A DNA stretch of 64,000 bases, taken from assembly GCA_016714935.1 (NCBI GenBank), contig JADKBU010000001.1:124001-188000 (forward strand). Direction: 5' to 3'. Position 1 is the stretch's first letter, and each line of letters begins with the position of its first letter. This document shows positions 42,095 through 50,609 of this stretch, piece by piece. A program made the position numbers and the translations under genes. Source of the DNA: Candidatus Accumulibacter propinquus (lineage in GTDB: Bacteria; Pseudomonadota; Gammaproteobacteria; Burkholderiales; Rhodocyclaceae). The notes under the pieces were generated by a model that did not search any database, was not told the origin of the DNA, and was given only the letters and a program-made list of their open reading frames with translations.

Positions 42095-42853
42095 ATGACC
42101 GATCAGAAAACCACTCTCGATACCCGCGAACGCATTCTCGACGTCGCCGAACGCCTGTTCATGGAAAACGGTTACGAGGGGACTTCGATGCGGGTGATCA
42201 CCGGCGCCGCGGAAGTCAACCTGGCGGCGGTCAATTACCATTTCGGGTCGAAGGAAGCGTTGCTGCGCGAGGTGTTCCGGCGGCGCCTGGCCTGGCTCAA
42301 TCACCAGCGCCTGGAGGCCCTCGACCGACTCGAGGAACACGCCGCCGGCGCGCCGCTGAAGCCGTCGCAGATTCTCGAAGCCTTTTTTGGAACCCTGTTG
42401 CGCATGGGCGAAGACCCGGCGCTGGGCGGCATGACCTTCCTGCGCCTGCTCGGCCGCACCCTGACCGAGCCGGCCGAGTTCATCCGCACGTTCTTCGCCG
42501 GTGAGTATGCGCAAGTCATCGATCGCTACAAGCTCGCGCTGTTCCGGGCCTTGCCGGATGTTCCGAAAGCGGAGATCGTCTGGCGCCTGCATTTCATGCT
42601 CGGCGCCATGTCCTACGCGATTGCCGGGACCGATGTGCTGCAGGTGGTCACCGGCTGTGAGGTCGGCGATCTGGCCGGCGAAGGGGCAGACGCCGATCCA
42701 AGCGACACGCTGCTGGCCCGACGCCTCGCGCAGCGGCTGATGCCTTTCCTGCTCGGCGGCTTGCGGGCACCGTTGCCGCAGTTCCATGAATTGCCCGTAA
42801 CCACAACCGACACAAGAGCAAGAGCCGTTCCCCAAGACGGCCTCAGACCTTAG
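42095..42853 (+). CDS. TetR-family regulator of fatty-acid degradation
   Basis: This 252-residue protein has a typical N-terminal TetR helix-turn-helix (TRERILDVAERLFMENGYEG, then VNLAAVNYHFGSKEALLREV) and a long helical ligand domain. It lies 43 bp upstream of fadE on the same strand. Identical 17-bp sites lie at its own promoter and at the downstream beta-oxidation promoter, so it probably represses both and is released by acyl-CoA, as in PsrA- or FadR-like TetR regulators. The ATG at 42095 is used because homologues begin shortly before TRERIL; an upstream in-frame ATG at 42032 lies within the operator. Confidence 0.85.
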   Translation: MTDQKTTLDTRERILDVAERLFMENGYEGTSMRVITGAAEVNLAAVNYHFGSKEALLREVFRRRLAWLNHQRLEALDRLEEHAAGAPLKPSQILEAFFGTLLRMGEDPALGGMTFLRLLGRTLTEPAEFIRTFFAGEYAQVIDRYKLALFRALPDVPKAEIVWRLHFMLGAMSYAIAGTDVLQVVTGCEVGDLAGEGADADPSDTLLARRLAQRLMPFLLGGLRAPLPQFHELPVTTTDTRARAVPQDGLRP

Positions 42854-42896
42854 AACTGAGCCCTGAAACCGAAGACCCATGATAGGAGAAGCAGCA

Positions 42897-45248
42897 ATGA
42901 TCACAACGATCATCTCGACACTCATCGGCATCACGCTGTTGAGCCTGGCCGTGCTGTTCGGCGTTCGTCCCTTGCGACGGGCGCTGGTCAGCCGGCCGAT
43001 TTTTCGTACCTACAAGCGGATCCTGCCGCAGATGTCGGAAACCGAGCGGGTGGCCCTCGAGGCCGGCACGGTGTGGTGGGACGGCGAACTGTTCCGCGGC
43101 AACCCCGACTGGAGCAAGCTGCTCGCCTATCCGGTGCCGAAGCTGACCGCCGAGGAACAGTCCTTCATGGACAACGAGGTCGAGCAGGCCTGTGCGCTGG
43201 TCGATGACTGGCAGGTGACCACCGAGTTGCACGATCTGTCGCCGCAGGCCTGGCAGTACATCAAGGAGCACGGCTTCCTGGGAATGATCATCCCGAAGAA
43301 ATACGGCGGTCTCGAGTTCTCGGCCTACGCGCACTCGCAGATCGTCACCAAGTTGTCTACGCGTTGCTCGGCGTTGTCGGTGTCGGTGATGGTGCCCAAT
43401 TCGCTGGGTCCGGCCGAACTGCTGTTGCACTATGGCACCGACGCGCAGAAGAACCACTACCTGCCGCGTCTGGCGAAGGGTATCGAGATTCCGGCTTTTG
43501 CGCTGACCAGTCCGTGGGCCGGTTCCGACGCCGGTTCGATTCCCGACGTCGGCATCGTCTGCAAGGGCATGTGGCAGGGCAAGGAAGTGCTGGGCATGCG
43601 CGTGACCTGGGACAAGCGTTACATCACGCTGGGCCCGGTGTGCACCATCCTCGGCCTGGCTTTCCATCTGTATGACCCGGATGGGCTGCTCGGCGGCAGG
43701 AAGCATGTCGGGATCACCTGCGCGCTGGTACCGCGCGACACCCCCGGTGCGGAAATCGGCCGTCGGCACTTCCCGCTCAACGCGATGTTCATGAATGGCC
43801 CGACGCGCGGCAAGGACGTGTTCATGCCCCTCGATTACGTGATCGGTGGGCCGGCGATGGTTGGCCAGGGTTGGCGGATGCTGATGGAGTGTCTGGCGGC
43901 TGGCCGCTCGATCTCGCTGCCGTCGTCGAATACCGGCATGGCCCAACTGACCGCGCGCACTGTCGGCGCCTACGCACGCGTCCGTAGCCAGTTCAAGATG
44001 GCGATCGGACGCTTCGAAGGCGTTGAAGAGCCGCTGACCCGTATCGGAGCCTACACCTACATGATGGACGCCGTGCGCAAGATGACCGCCGGCGCCATCG
44101 ACCTCGGCGAGAAGCCGTCGGTGGTCTCGGCGATAGCCAAGTACCATGTCACCGAGCGCGCCCGTCAGGTGGTCAATGACGGCATGGATATCGTCGGTGG
44201 CAAGGGGATCTGCCTCGGCCCCTCCAACTTCATTGGCCGGGCCTATCAGCAGTTGCCGATCGGGATCACCGTCGAAGGCGCGAACATCCTCACGCGCAGC
44301 ATGATCCTGTTTGGTCAGGGCGCCATCCGTTGCCATCCGTATGTGCTGAAGGAGATGAAAGCGGCCTTCAACCCGGATCCTCGGCAGGGGTTGCAGGATT
44401 TCGACAAGGCCCTGTTCGGCCACCTGCTGTTCACCATCCGTCATGCCTTCGGCGCTCTGGGGAAAGGCCTGACCGGCTCGCATTTCGTGAACGTGCCGGC
44501 CAACGTGGCCCCGGAAACGCGGCGCTACTACCAGCAACTGACGCGCTTCGCGTCGGCCTTCGCCTTTCTCTCCGACATCTCGATGCTCGTTCTGGGCGGT
44601 GAGCTGAAGCGTCGCGAGAAGCTCTCGGCGCGCCTCGGCGACATCCTGTCGATGCTCTACCTGTGCTCGGCCACGCTCAAGCGCTACGAGTCGGAGGGGC
44701 GTCAGCAGGCCGATGCGCCGCTGCTGCACTGGGCGATCTGGGATGCCATGTACAAGGCGCAAATGGCTTTCGACGGGGTGATTGCCAACTTCCCGGTGCG
44801 CTGGATCGGGCGCATGCTTTACCGTCTCGTTTTTCCGCTCGGCCACCCTTACGACGTGCCCTCGGACCGGATCGGCCATCAGGTCGCCAAGCTGCTGATC
44901 GAACCGTCGGCTTCGCGCGATCGGCTGACCGCCGAAGCCTACGTGCCGAAAGTCGAGAGCGAAGCGGTCGGCGCGCTCGAACTGGCGCTGGCGGCGACCA
45001 TCGCGGCAGAGCCGATCGAGGCCAAGATTCGTGCCGCCGAAAAGAGCGGCGTGCTGGCCGACAATCCCGAGGCCAACGTCCGCGACCTGGCGCATGCGGC
45101 GTTTGCCGCCGGCATCGTCACCCCGGCCGAGTACACCGTGCTCAAACGGCGCAATGAGCTGCGCGACAAGGTCATTCACGTCGACGATTTTCCGCATGAT
45201 CTGGGGCGCAACCAGCAGCAACCGCTGGTGCACAAGGCCGCAGCCTAG
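42897..45248 (+). CDS. fadE: acyl-CoA dehydrogenase, FadE type
   Basis: FadE performs the first oxidation of beta-oxidation, acyl-CoA to trans-2-enoyl-CoA, using FAD. The 783-residue product is the long enterobacterial YafH-like form rather than the 380-residue soluble type. It has an N-terminal hydrophobic segment (about residues 4-24), the LGMIIPKKYGGLEFSAYAHS region, and the family block ITVEGANILTRSM with FGQGAIRCHPYVL. AGGAGA at 42884-42889 sets the ATG at 42897. It follows the TetR gene and precedes a thiolase. Confidence 0.95.
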   Translation: MITTIISTLIGITLLSLAVLFGVRPLRRALVSRPIFRTYKRILPQMSETERVALEAGTVWWDGELFRGNPDWSKLLAYPVPKLTAEEQSFMDNEVEQACALVDDWQVTTELHDLSPQAWQYIKEHGFLGMIIPKKYGGLEFSAYAHSQIVTKLSTRCSALSVSVMVPNSLGPAELLLHYGTDAQKNHYLPRLAKGIEIPAFALTSPWAGSDAGSIPDVGIVCKGMWQGKEVLGMRVTWDKRYITLGPVCTILGLAFHLYDPDGLLGGRKHVGITCALVPRDTPGAEIGRRHFPLNAMFMNGPTRGKDVFMPLDYVIGGPAMVGQGWRMLMECLAAGRSISLPSSNTGMAQLTARTVGAYARVRSQFKMAIGRFEGVEEPLTRIGAYTYMMDAVRKMTAGAIDLGEKPSVVSAIAKYHVTERARQVVNDGMDIVGGKGICLGPSNFIGRAYQQLPIGITVEGANILTRSMILFGQGAIRCHPYVLKEMKAAFNPDPRQGLQDFDKALFGHLLFTIRHAFGALGKGLTGSHFVNVPANVAPETRRYYQQLTRFASAFAFLSDISMLVLGGELKRREKLSARLGDILSMLYLCSATLKRYESEGRQQADAPLLHWAIWDAMYKAQMAFDGVIANFPVRWIGRMLYRLVFPLGHPYDVPSDRIGHQVAKLLIEPSASRDRLTAEAYVPKVESEAVGALELALAATIAAEPIEAKIRAAEKSGVLADNPEANVRDLAHAAFAAGIVTPAEYTVLKRRNELRDKVIHVDDFPHDLGRNQQQPLVHKAAA

Positions 45249-45347
45249 GGCCTCACCCGGCGGGAGGCACGGCAGCTTGTCACGCCGTGCCCCCGGCGTG
45301 TCGGCGAGCAGGCGTCGCCGGCGCGACCCTCACACGAAGGAGAGCAA

Positions 45348-46637
45348 GTGGGATTCCAGCCCGTATACGTCGTGGACGGCGCGAGAACGCCGTTCCTCAA
45401 GGGGCGCAATGCGCCAGGGCCTTTCTCAGCGAGTGATCTGGCGGTACAGGCCGGACGCGCCCTGCTGATTCGCCAGCCGTTCGCCGCGAGCGATCTCGAT
45501 GAGGTCATTCTCGGTTGTGCCAGTCCCTCTCCCGACGAGATCAATATCGGGCGGGTGGTCGCCTTGCGCCTGGGTTGCGGCCACCAGGTGCCCGCCTGGA
45601 CGGTGATGCGCAACTGCGCCAGCGGCATGCAGGCCATCGACTCGGCGATGGCCAACATCCACAACGGGCGTGCGCAACTGGTCCTGGCGGGCGGCGTCGA
45701 TGCCCTGTCACATGCGCCGCTGCTCTATTCCGAGGTGATGGTGCGCTGGTTTGCCCGGATGATGCAGGCGAAAACCATCGGCCAGAAGATTGCCACTTTC
45801 GCCAGGCTGCGTCCATCGCCACTGCTGTCGCCAGTGATCGGCCTGCTCAAGGGGCTGACCGATCCGGTGATTGGTCTGCTGATGGGGCAGACCGCGGAAA
45901 ACCTCGCCTGGCGCTTCGGCATCTCGCGGCAGCAGATGGATCGGTACAGCGTGCGCAGCCACCAGCGCGCCGTCGCGGCGCGCGCTGCCGGGCACCTCGA
46001 CGAGATCGTGCCGCTGGTCGATGGCACCGGCCAGGTCCATGACCGCGACGACGGCGTGCGCAGCGATTCGAGCATGGACGGCCTGGCCCGGCTGAAGCCC
46101 TTCTTCGACCGCAAGTATGGTCGCGTGACCCCGGGCAACAGTTCGCAGATCACCGACGGCGCGGCGTGGCTGCTGCTGGCCTCCGAGGCGGCGGTCGAAA
46201 AATGGCATTTGCAGCCGCTCGGCAGGATCACCGACAGCCAGTGGGCCGGCCTCGATCCGGCGGCGATGGGCCTCGGCCCGGTGCATGCGGCGACGCCGAT
46301 CCTGCAGCGTCAGCAGTTCGCGCTCAATGACATCGATTTGTGGGAAATCAACGAAGCTTTCGCCGCGCAGGTTCTGGCCTGCGTTGCGGCCTGGGAATCC
46401 GACGCCTACTGCCGCGACGCCCTCGGCTTGCCAGGCGCACTCGGCTCGCTCGCGCCGGATCGGCTCAACGTGGACGGTGGCGCGATTGCCCTCGGGCACC
46501 CGGTCGGGGCTTCGGGCGCGCGCATTGTCCTGCATCTGCTGCATGCCTTGCGCGCGGCCAGCGCCAGGCGGGGCATCGCGGCGATCTGCATCGGCGGTGG
46601 TCAGGGTGGCGCCATGCTCGTGGAAACGATCGCCTGA
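45348..46637 (+). CDS. acetyl-CoA C-acyltransferase (thiolase, FadI-like)
   Basis: Thiolase cleaves 3-ketoacyl-CoA with CoA to release acetyl-CoA. The 429-residue product has the acyl-enzyme Cys in MRNCASGMQA, the NEAFAAQ motif, GHPVGASG with the active-site His, and a C-terminal CIGGGQGG containing the second Cys. GTG at 45348 with AAGGAG at 45337-45342 is the start. Its position directly before a crotonase/dehydrogenase fusion gene suggests a trifunctional-type pair. Confidence 0.93.
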   Translation: MGFQPVYVVDGARTPFLKGRNAPGPFSASDLAVQAGRALLIRQPFAASDLDEVILGCASPSPDEINIGRVVALRLGCGHQVPAWTVMRNCASGMQAIDSAMANIHNGRAQLVLAGGVDALSHAPLLYSEVMVRWFARMMQAKTIGQKIATFARLRPSPLLSPVIGLLKGLTDPVIGLLMGQTAENLAWRFGISRQQMDRYSVRSHQRAVAARAAGHLDEIVPLVDGTGQVHDRDDGVRSDSSMDGLARLKPFFDRKYGRVTPGNSSQITDGAAWLLLASEAAVEKWHLQPLGRITDSQWAGLDPAAMGLGPVHAATPILQRQQFALNDIDLWEINEAFAAQVLACVAAWESDAYCRDALGLPGALGSLAPDRLNVDGGAIALGHPVGASGARIVLHLLHALRAASARRGIAAICIGGGQGGAMLVETIA

Positions 46638-46663
46638 CGCAGTGGCCACACGGAGGACAAAGG

Positions 46664-48607
46664 ATGGATAGCAAGGGCAATGCGTATACAACATGCCAGC
46701 ACTGGCGGCTCGACGTCGATGCCGAAGGGTTGACGTGGGTGACGCTGGACAAACGCAATGAATCGACCAATTCGCTTTCCAGCGCGGTGATGGACGAACT
46801 CGCAGTGCTGCTCGACGGCTTCGACCGCCACCCGCCGCAAGGCGTGATTTTTCGCTCCGGGAAGGCCGCTGGTTTCATTGCCGGCGCAGACATCCAGGAG
46901 TTCACCCAGCTCGACACGCCCGCGAAAGGCATCGAGCTGGTGACGCGCGGCTGGCAGCTCTTCGCGCGTCTGGCCAGTGTCCCGTATCCGACGCTGGCGC
47001 TGGTGCGCGGCCATTGCCTTGGCGGCGGACTCGAACTGGCATTGGCCTGTCGTTATCTGCTGGCGGTCGATGAGCCGGCGACGCGGATGGGTTTGCCCGA
47101 GGTCATGCTGGGCATCGTTCCCGGCTGGGGCGGCATGCTGCGGCTGCCAGAGCGGATCGGCCCGCAGGCGGCGCTGGACATGATGCTCACCGGCAAGACG
47201 GTCGATGCCAGGAAGGCTCGGCGCCTCGGCCTCGCCGACGAGTGCGTGCCGCCACGGGTCATGGACCAGGCGGCAGCCATGCTGGTGCTCTCCAATCAGC
47301 CGCGCCGCCGGCCACCGCTGCTGCAGCGGCTGCTCAACGGCCCGTTCAAGGCCCTGGTGGCGCGTACGGCGAGAAAGCAGGTGGCCAGGCGCGCACGCGC
47401 CGAGCATTATCCGGCGCCGTACGCGATCATCGACATCTGGGCGCGCCACCACGGCAATGCGCTGGCGGCGCCGCAACTGATCGACAGCATCGTGCGCTCG
47501 CCAACGGCACGCAACCTCGTGCGCGTGTTCTTCATGCAGGAGCGCTTGAAGAGCCTCGGCAAGGGAGGCACGTTCCAGGCGAAACGGGTGCACGTCGTCG
47601 GCGCCGGAGTGATGGGCGGCGATATCGCCGCCTGGTGCGCCCAGCGTGGGCTGACCGTCACCTTGCAGGACCAGGGGATGGAGCGCATCGCGCCGGCGCT
47701 GCAACGCGCCTATGCGGCCTGGGGCAAGCGCATCCGGGACGCGCGTGAGTTGCGCAACGTCATGGACCGGCTGATTCCGGATCCCGACGGCCATGGCGCC
47801 CGGCAAGCCGACGTGGTGATCGAGGCGATCTTCGAGAACCTTGAAGCCAAGCACGCGCTCCTCCAGGACCTGGAGGCGAAGATCAGGAGCGACGCCGTGC
47901 TGGCCACCAACACCTCCAGCCTGCGGATCGAAGATCTGCGCAGCCCGCTCGCCCGTCCGGAGCGCCTGATCGGGATTCACTTCTTCAACCCGGTGGCGCG
48001 GATGCCACTGGTCGAAGTGGTTGCCGCCGAGGGCAGCGACCCCGAAGTCGTGCAACGCGGCATCGCCTTTGTCAGGCAGATCGATCGCCTGCCGCTGCCG
48101 GTCAGGAGTGCCCCCGGCTTTCTGGTGAACGCCGTTCTCGGCCCGTATATGCTCGAAGCGATGCGTGCCGTCGATGAAGGGCTGACGCCGGCGACAGTGG
48201 ACGAAGCGATGCTCGCTTTCGGCATGCCGATGGGGCCCATCGAACTGATCGACATGGTCGGCCTGGATGTGGCGGTGGCCGCCGGCAAGAGCCTGGCCGG
48301 TGCCGGTGCCGGTGCGGAGCCGCCGCGCTGCCTGCTTGAGCACTTCAACGCCGGCTACCTTGGCAAGAAGTCGGGCCGGGGTTTCTATGAGTATCGTGCC
48401 GGCCGGCCGGTCAAAGGCCCGGTCGGGACGGTTCCCGCCGGTCTCGCCGAGCGACTCGTCAGGCCGCTGCTCGAGCGTAGCCGGCAACTGGTGAACGAGG
48501 GGGTGGTGGCCGACGCCGATCTGGCCGATGCCGGGGTGATCTTCGGCACCGGTTTTGCGCCGTTCACCGGCGGACCGCTGAACTATCTGAGGAGCCAGCA
48601 TGCCTGA
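46664..48607 (+). CDS. enoyl-CoA hydratase/3-hydroxyacyl-CoA dehydrogenase fusion (FadJ/FadB-like)
   Basis: The 647-residue product has an N-terminal crotonase domain (oxyanion-hole segments AGADIQEF and CLGGGLELALACRY) and a C-terminal NAD-dependent dehydrogenase domain starting VHVVGAGVMGGDIAAW near residue 305, with the HFFNPVARMPLVEV motif. It would hydrate enoyl-CoA and oxidise the 3-hydroxyacyl-CoA. It is about 70 residues shorter than E. coli FadJ/FadB, mostly at the C-terminus. CGGAGG at 46651-46656 precedes the ATG. Its last eight bases overlap the thioesterase gene. Confidence 0.93.
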   Translation: MDSKGNAYTTCQHWRLDVDAEGLTWVTLDKRNESTNSLSSAVMDELAVLLDGFDRHPPQGVIFRSGKAAGFIAGADIQEFTQLDTPAKGIELVTRGWQLFARLASVPYPTLALVRGHCLGGGLELALACRYLLAVDEPATRMGLPEVMLGIVPGWGGMLRLPERIGPQAALDMMLTGKTVDARKARRLGLADECVPPRVMDQAAAMLVLSNQPRRRPPLLQRLLNGPFKALVARTARKQVARRARAEHYPAPYAIIDIWARHHGNALAAPQLIDSIVRSPTARNLVRVFFMQERLKSLGKGGTFQAKRVHVVGAGVMGGDIAAWCAQRGLTVTLQDQGMERIAPALQRAYAAWGKRIRDARELRNVMDRLIPDPDGHGARQADVVIEAIFENLEAKHALLQDLEAKIRSDAVLATNTSSLRIEDLRSPLARPERLIGIHFFNPVARMPLVEVVAAEGSDPEVVQRGIAFVRQIDRLPLPVRSAPGFLVNAVLGPYMLEAMRAVDEGLTPATVDEAMLAFGMPMGPIELIDMVGLDVAVAAGKSLAGAGAGAEPPRCLLEHFNAGYLGKKSGRGFYEYRAGRPVKGPVGTVPAGLAERLVRPLLERSRQLVNEGVVADADLADAGVIFGTGFAPFTGGPLNYLRSQHA

Positions 48608-48998
48608 CAGCATCACCCGCTTGCCGGACAGACAACCGATCCTGCGCGTGATGCCGATGCCCGCCGACGTCAATCCGCAGGGCGACGTCTTCGGGGGCTG
48701 GATCATGGCCCAGGTCGACGTGGCCGGCGCGATTCCGGCGATGCAGCGTGCGCGTGGTCGCGTGACCACGGTGGCGGTGAATTCCTTCCTCTTCAAGCAG
48801 CCGGTGTCGGTCGGCGACGTCGTGAGTTTCTTTGCCGAGGTTGTCGATACCGGGCGGACGTCGATCAAGGTCAGAGTCGAGGTCTACGCCGAACGCCACC
48901 CGGCCCAGCCGATCACCGTGAAGGTCACCGAAGCCGTACTCACTTATGTTGCAATTAACCAACATGGAGCAAAACGAGAGCTGCCAAACGACCAATAA
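48600..48998 (+). CDS. acyl-CoA thioesterase, YciA-like hotdog fold
   Basis: This 132-residue single hotdog-domain protein has the YciA-type segments MPMPADVNPQGDVFGGWIMAQ and a hydrophobic helix VDVAGAIPA, where the Asp of GGWIMAQVD matches the catalytic position. It would hydrolyse acyl-CoA to free acid and CoA. The ATG overlaps the end of the fusion-enzyme gene by eight bases, so the two are translated together. This may relieve CoA sequestration during fatty-acid breakdown, which is inference. Confidence 0.9.
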   Translation: MPDSITRLPDRQPILRVMPMPADVNPQGDVFGGWIMAQVDVAGAIPAMQRARGRVTTVAVNSFLFKQPVSVGDVVSFFAEVVDTGRTSIKVRVEVYAERHPAQPITVKVTEAVLTYVAINQHGAKRELPNDQ

Positions 48999-49100
48999 CT
49001 GAAGATTTTTATGGACAGTGGTCGTAGGATGGACCGGCGAATCGCATTTGACACGTGGCGAAAAAGCTACGATGAGATCACATCCATGGGGGAGTTGAAC

Positions 49101-50399
49101 ATGCCAACACAAATTTCGATGAAGATCATTCCGGCCGTGCTGCTGGCGGCGTTGTCGGGGACGGCGGCGGCTTCGGGTTTTCAGCTGCTGGAGCAGGGCA
49201 GCGGTCTGGGCAATGCCTATGCCGGTTCGGCCGCCAAATCGACCGATGCCAGTACTATCTATTACAACCCGGCCGGCATGACTCAACTGCAGGCGCGTGA
49301 GTTCTCCGGCGGTTTAACGGCGGTGCGGCCCAGCTTCAAGTTCAACGACAAGGGTTCGGAGGTTGGCGCTTTCGGGCGCGCGAGTGACGGCGGCGATGCG
49401 GGCGGCTGGGGCTTTCCTCCGAATGCCTACCTGTCCTGGGCGCTGAACAAGGATCTCTATCTCGGCCTGGGCATCAACGCACCGTTTGGGTTGGCGACCA
49501 AGTACGACGAGCCCTGGCGTGGAAGTGCGCAGTCGAACGAGTTCGACATCAAGACGATGAACATCAACCCTTCGATCGCCTTTCGGGTTAACGACCAGTT
49601 CTCGCTGGGTGCAGGGGTAAGCTGGCAGAAAATCGAGGCGGATTATTATCGCCTGGCGATCGTCGCCGGGCGTCTGCCGGGCGGAGCTCATCTCACGAGC
49701 ATCGATGACGATGCCTGGGGCTGGAACATCGGCGCGTTGTTCACGCCCTCGCCAGCGACCAAGGTCGGTCTGTCGTATCGCTCGGCGATCCAGTATCACA
49801 CCGACGGCAAGGGCAAGCTGAGAGCGATGGTACCCCGGGGCAATGCCGCCGCCTGGCTGACCAGCGTCGGCGGCCAGAGCGACGTCAAGGCCGACCTCAA
49901 AGTGCCGGATACCCCCATCCTGAGTGTCACGCAGCAACTGAGCGATCAGTGGGAGATGCTGGGCGATGTTTCCTGGACCGGCTGGAGTTCGATCAAGGAC
50001 GTCGACATCACCGCACCTCGGACGCGACGGCACACCCGCGCAGACCCTGTGGCGGACTTTTCCAGGATACCTACCGCATCGCCCTGGGCCAACTATGCCT
50101 ATACGGACGCGCTGAAGTTCATGTTCGGCCTGGCCTATGACCAGACGCCGGTCAAGAATTCACTACGCGTCTGACTTCCGTTGCCGGACAACGATCGCAC
50201 CTGGGTCGACCTCGGAACGCAATGGAAACCGGCCAGGAGCAGACCCTCGAACTCGGTGCCGCGTACCTGTACATCCCGAAGACCAAGATCAACCACAACA
50301 GACCACCAGCACGGATCCGCCACGAATCGCGGCACGGTGATCGGCGACTACGATTCCAGCGTCTGGATCCTCGGCGCGCAGTACTCGCTGGCCTTCTGA
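49101..50399 (+). pseudogene. fadL: outer membrane long-chain fatty acid transporter FadL, frameshifted
   Basis: FadL is the outer-membrane beta-barrel that admits long-chain fatty acids. The reading frame starts at 49101 after GGGGAG, with a signal peptide cleaved after TAAAS-like residues to give the typical GFQLLEQG N-terminus and an IYYNPAGMT motif. The first 310 residues are clean. From about 50020 to 50330 the homologous sequence hops between all three frames (AQTLW, FQDTYRIALG, NYAYTDALKF, DNDRTWVDLG, EQTLELGAAYLYIPKTK, NRGTVIGDYDSSVW), and the plain frame stops at 50174. The last barrel strand, ending YSLAF at 50396, survives. Clustered one- or two-base changes with preserved protein similarity suggest poor sequence quality more than decay. 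Confidence 0.85.
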
Positions 50400-50420
50400 T
50401 CGCAGCGCCGTCCTGCAGAA

Positions 50421-50447
50421 AAAGCCCCGGATTCCGGGGCTTTTTTT
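50421..50447 (+). terminator. rho-independent terminator after fadL
   Basis: An 8-bp stem AGCCCCGG/CCGGGGCT (50423-50430 with 50434-50441), with flanking As, is followed by seven Ts counted from 50441. It separates the fadE-fadL unit from the next promoter. Confidence 0.92.
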
Positions 50448-50497
50448 CGCTGCCAGCCCGGCAAGGCCCTGCCTGGCCAGTGGCTGCCGATTGGCAG

Positions 50498-50525
50498 TTG
50501 ACGCAAGGCTCAGAATGCGTATAAT
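50498..50525 (+). promoter_or_regulatory. sigma-70 promoter of the second beta-oxidation operon
   Basis: TTGACG (50498-50503) and a consensus TATAAT (50520-50525) are 16 bp apart. The 17-bp shared operator begins on the last base of the -10 box, the same geometry as at the tetR promoter. Confidence 0.78.
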
Positions 50526-50541
50526 TCAAACGTTCGTTTTA
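50525..50541. promoter_or_regulatory. operator shared with the tetR promoter, copy 2
   Basis: TTCAAACGTTCGTTTTA matches the complement of 42020-42036 in all 17 positions. It overlaps the expected transcription start of the downstream operon, so bound regulator would block initiation. Confidence 0.72.
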
Positions 50542-50609
50542 GCGGCTTTGTGCAGAGTCGCTACGGGGTGTTCCCGACGAACGTAGACGACTCAGACAAG
50601 GAGGACAGC

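Noticed and set aside
42843..45233. Long minus-strand open frame opposite fadE
   Set aside because: It is a shadow of a clearly recognised gene, with His/Arg/Gln-rich low-complexity translation and no family signature.
49048..49090. Promoter before fadL using TTTGACA
   Set aside because: The best -10 candidate is only 14 bp away; the gene can be read from the upstream operon.
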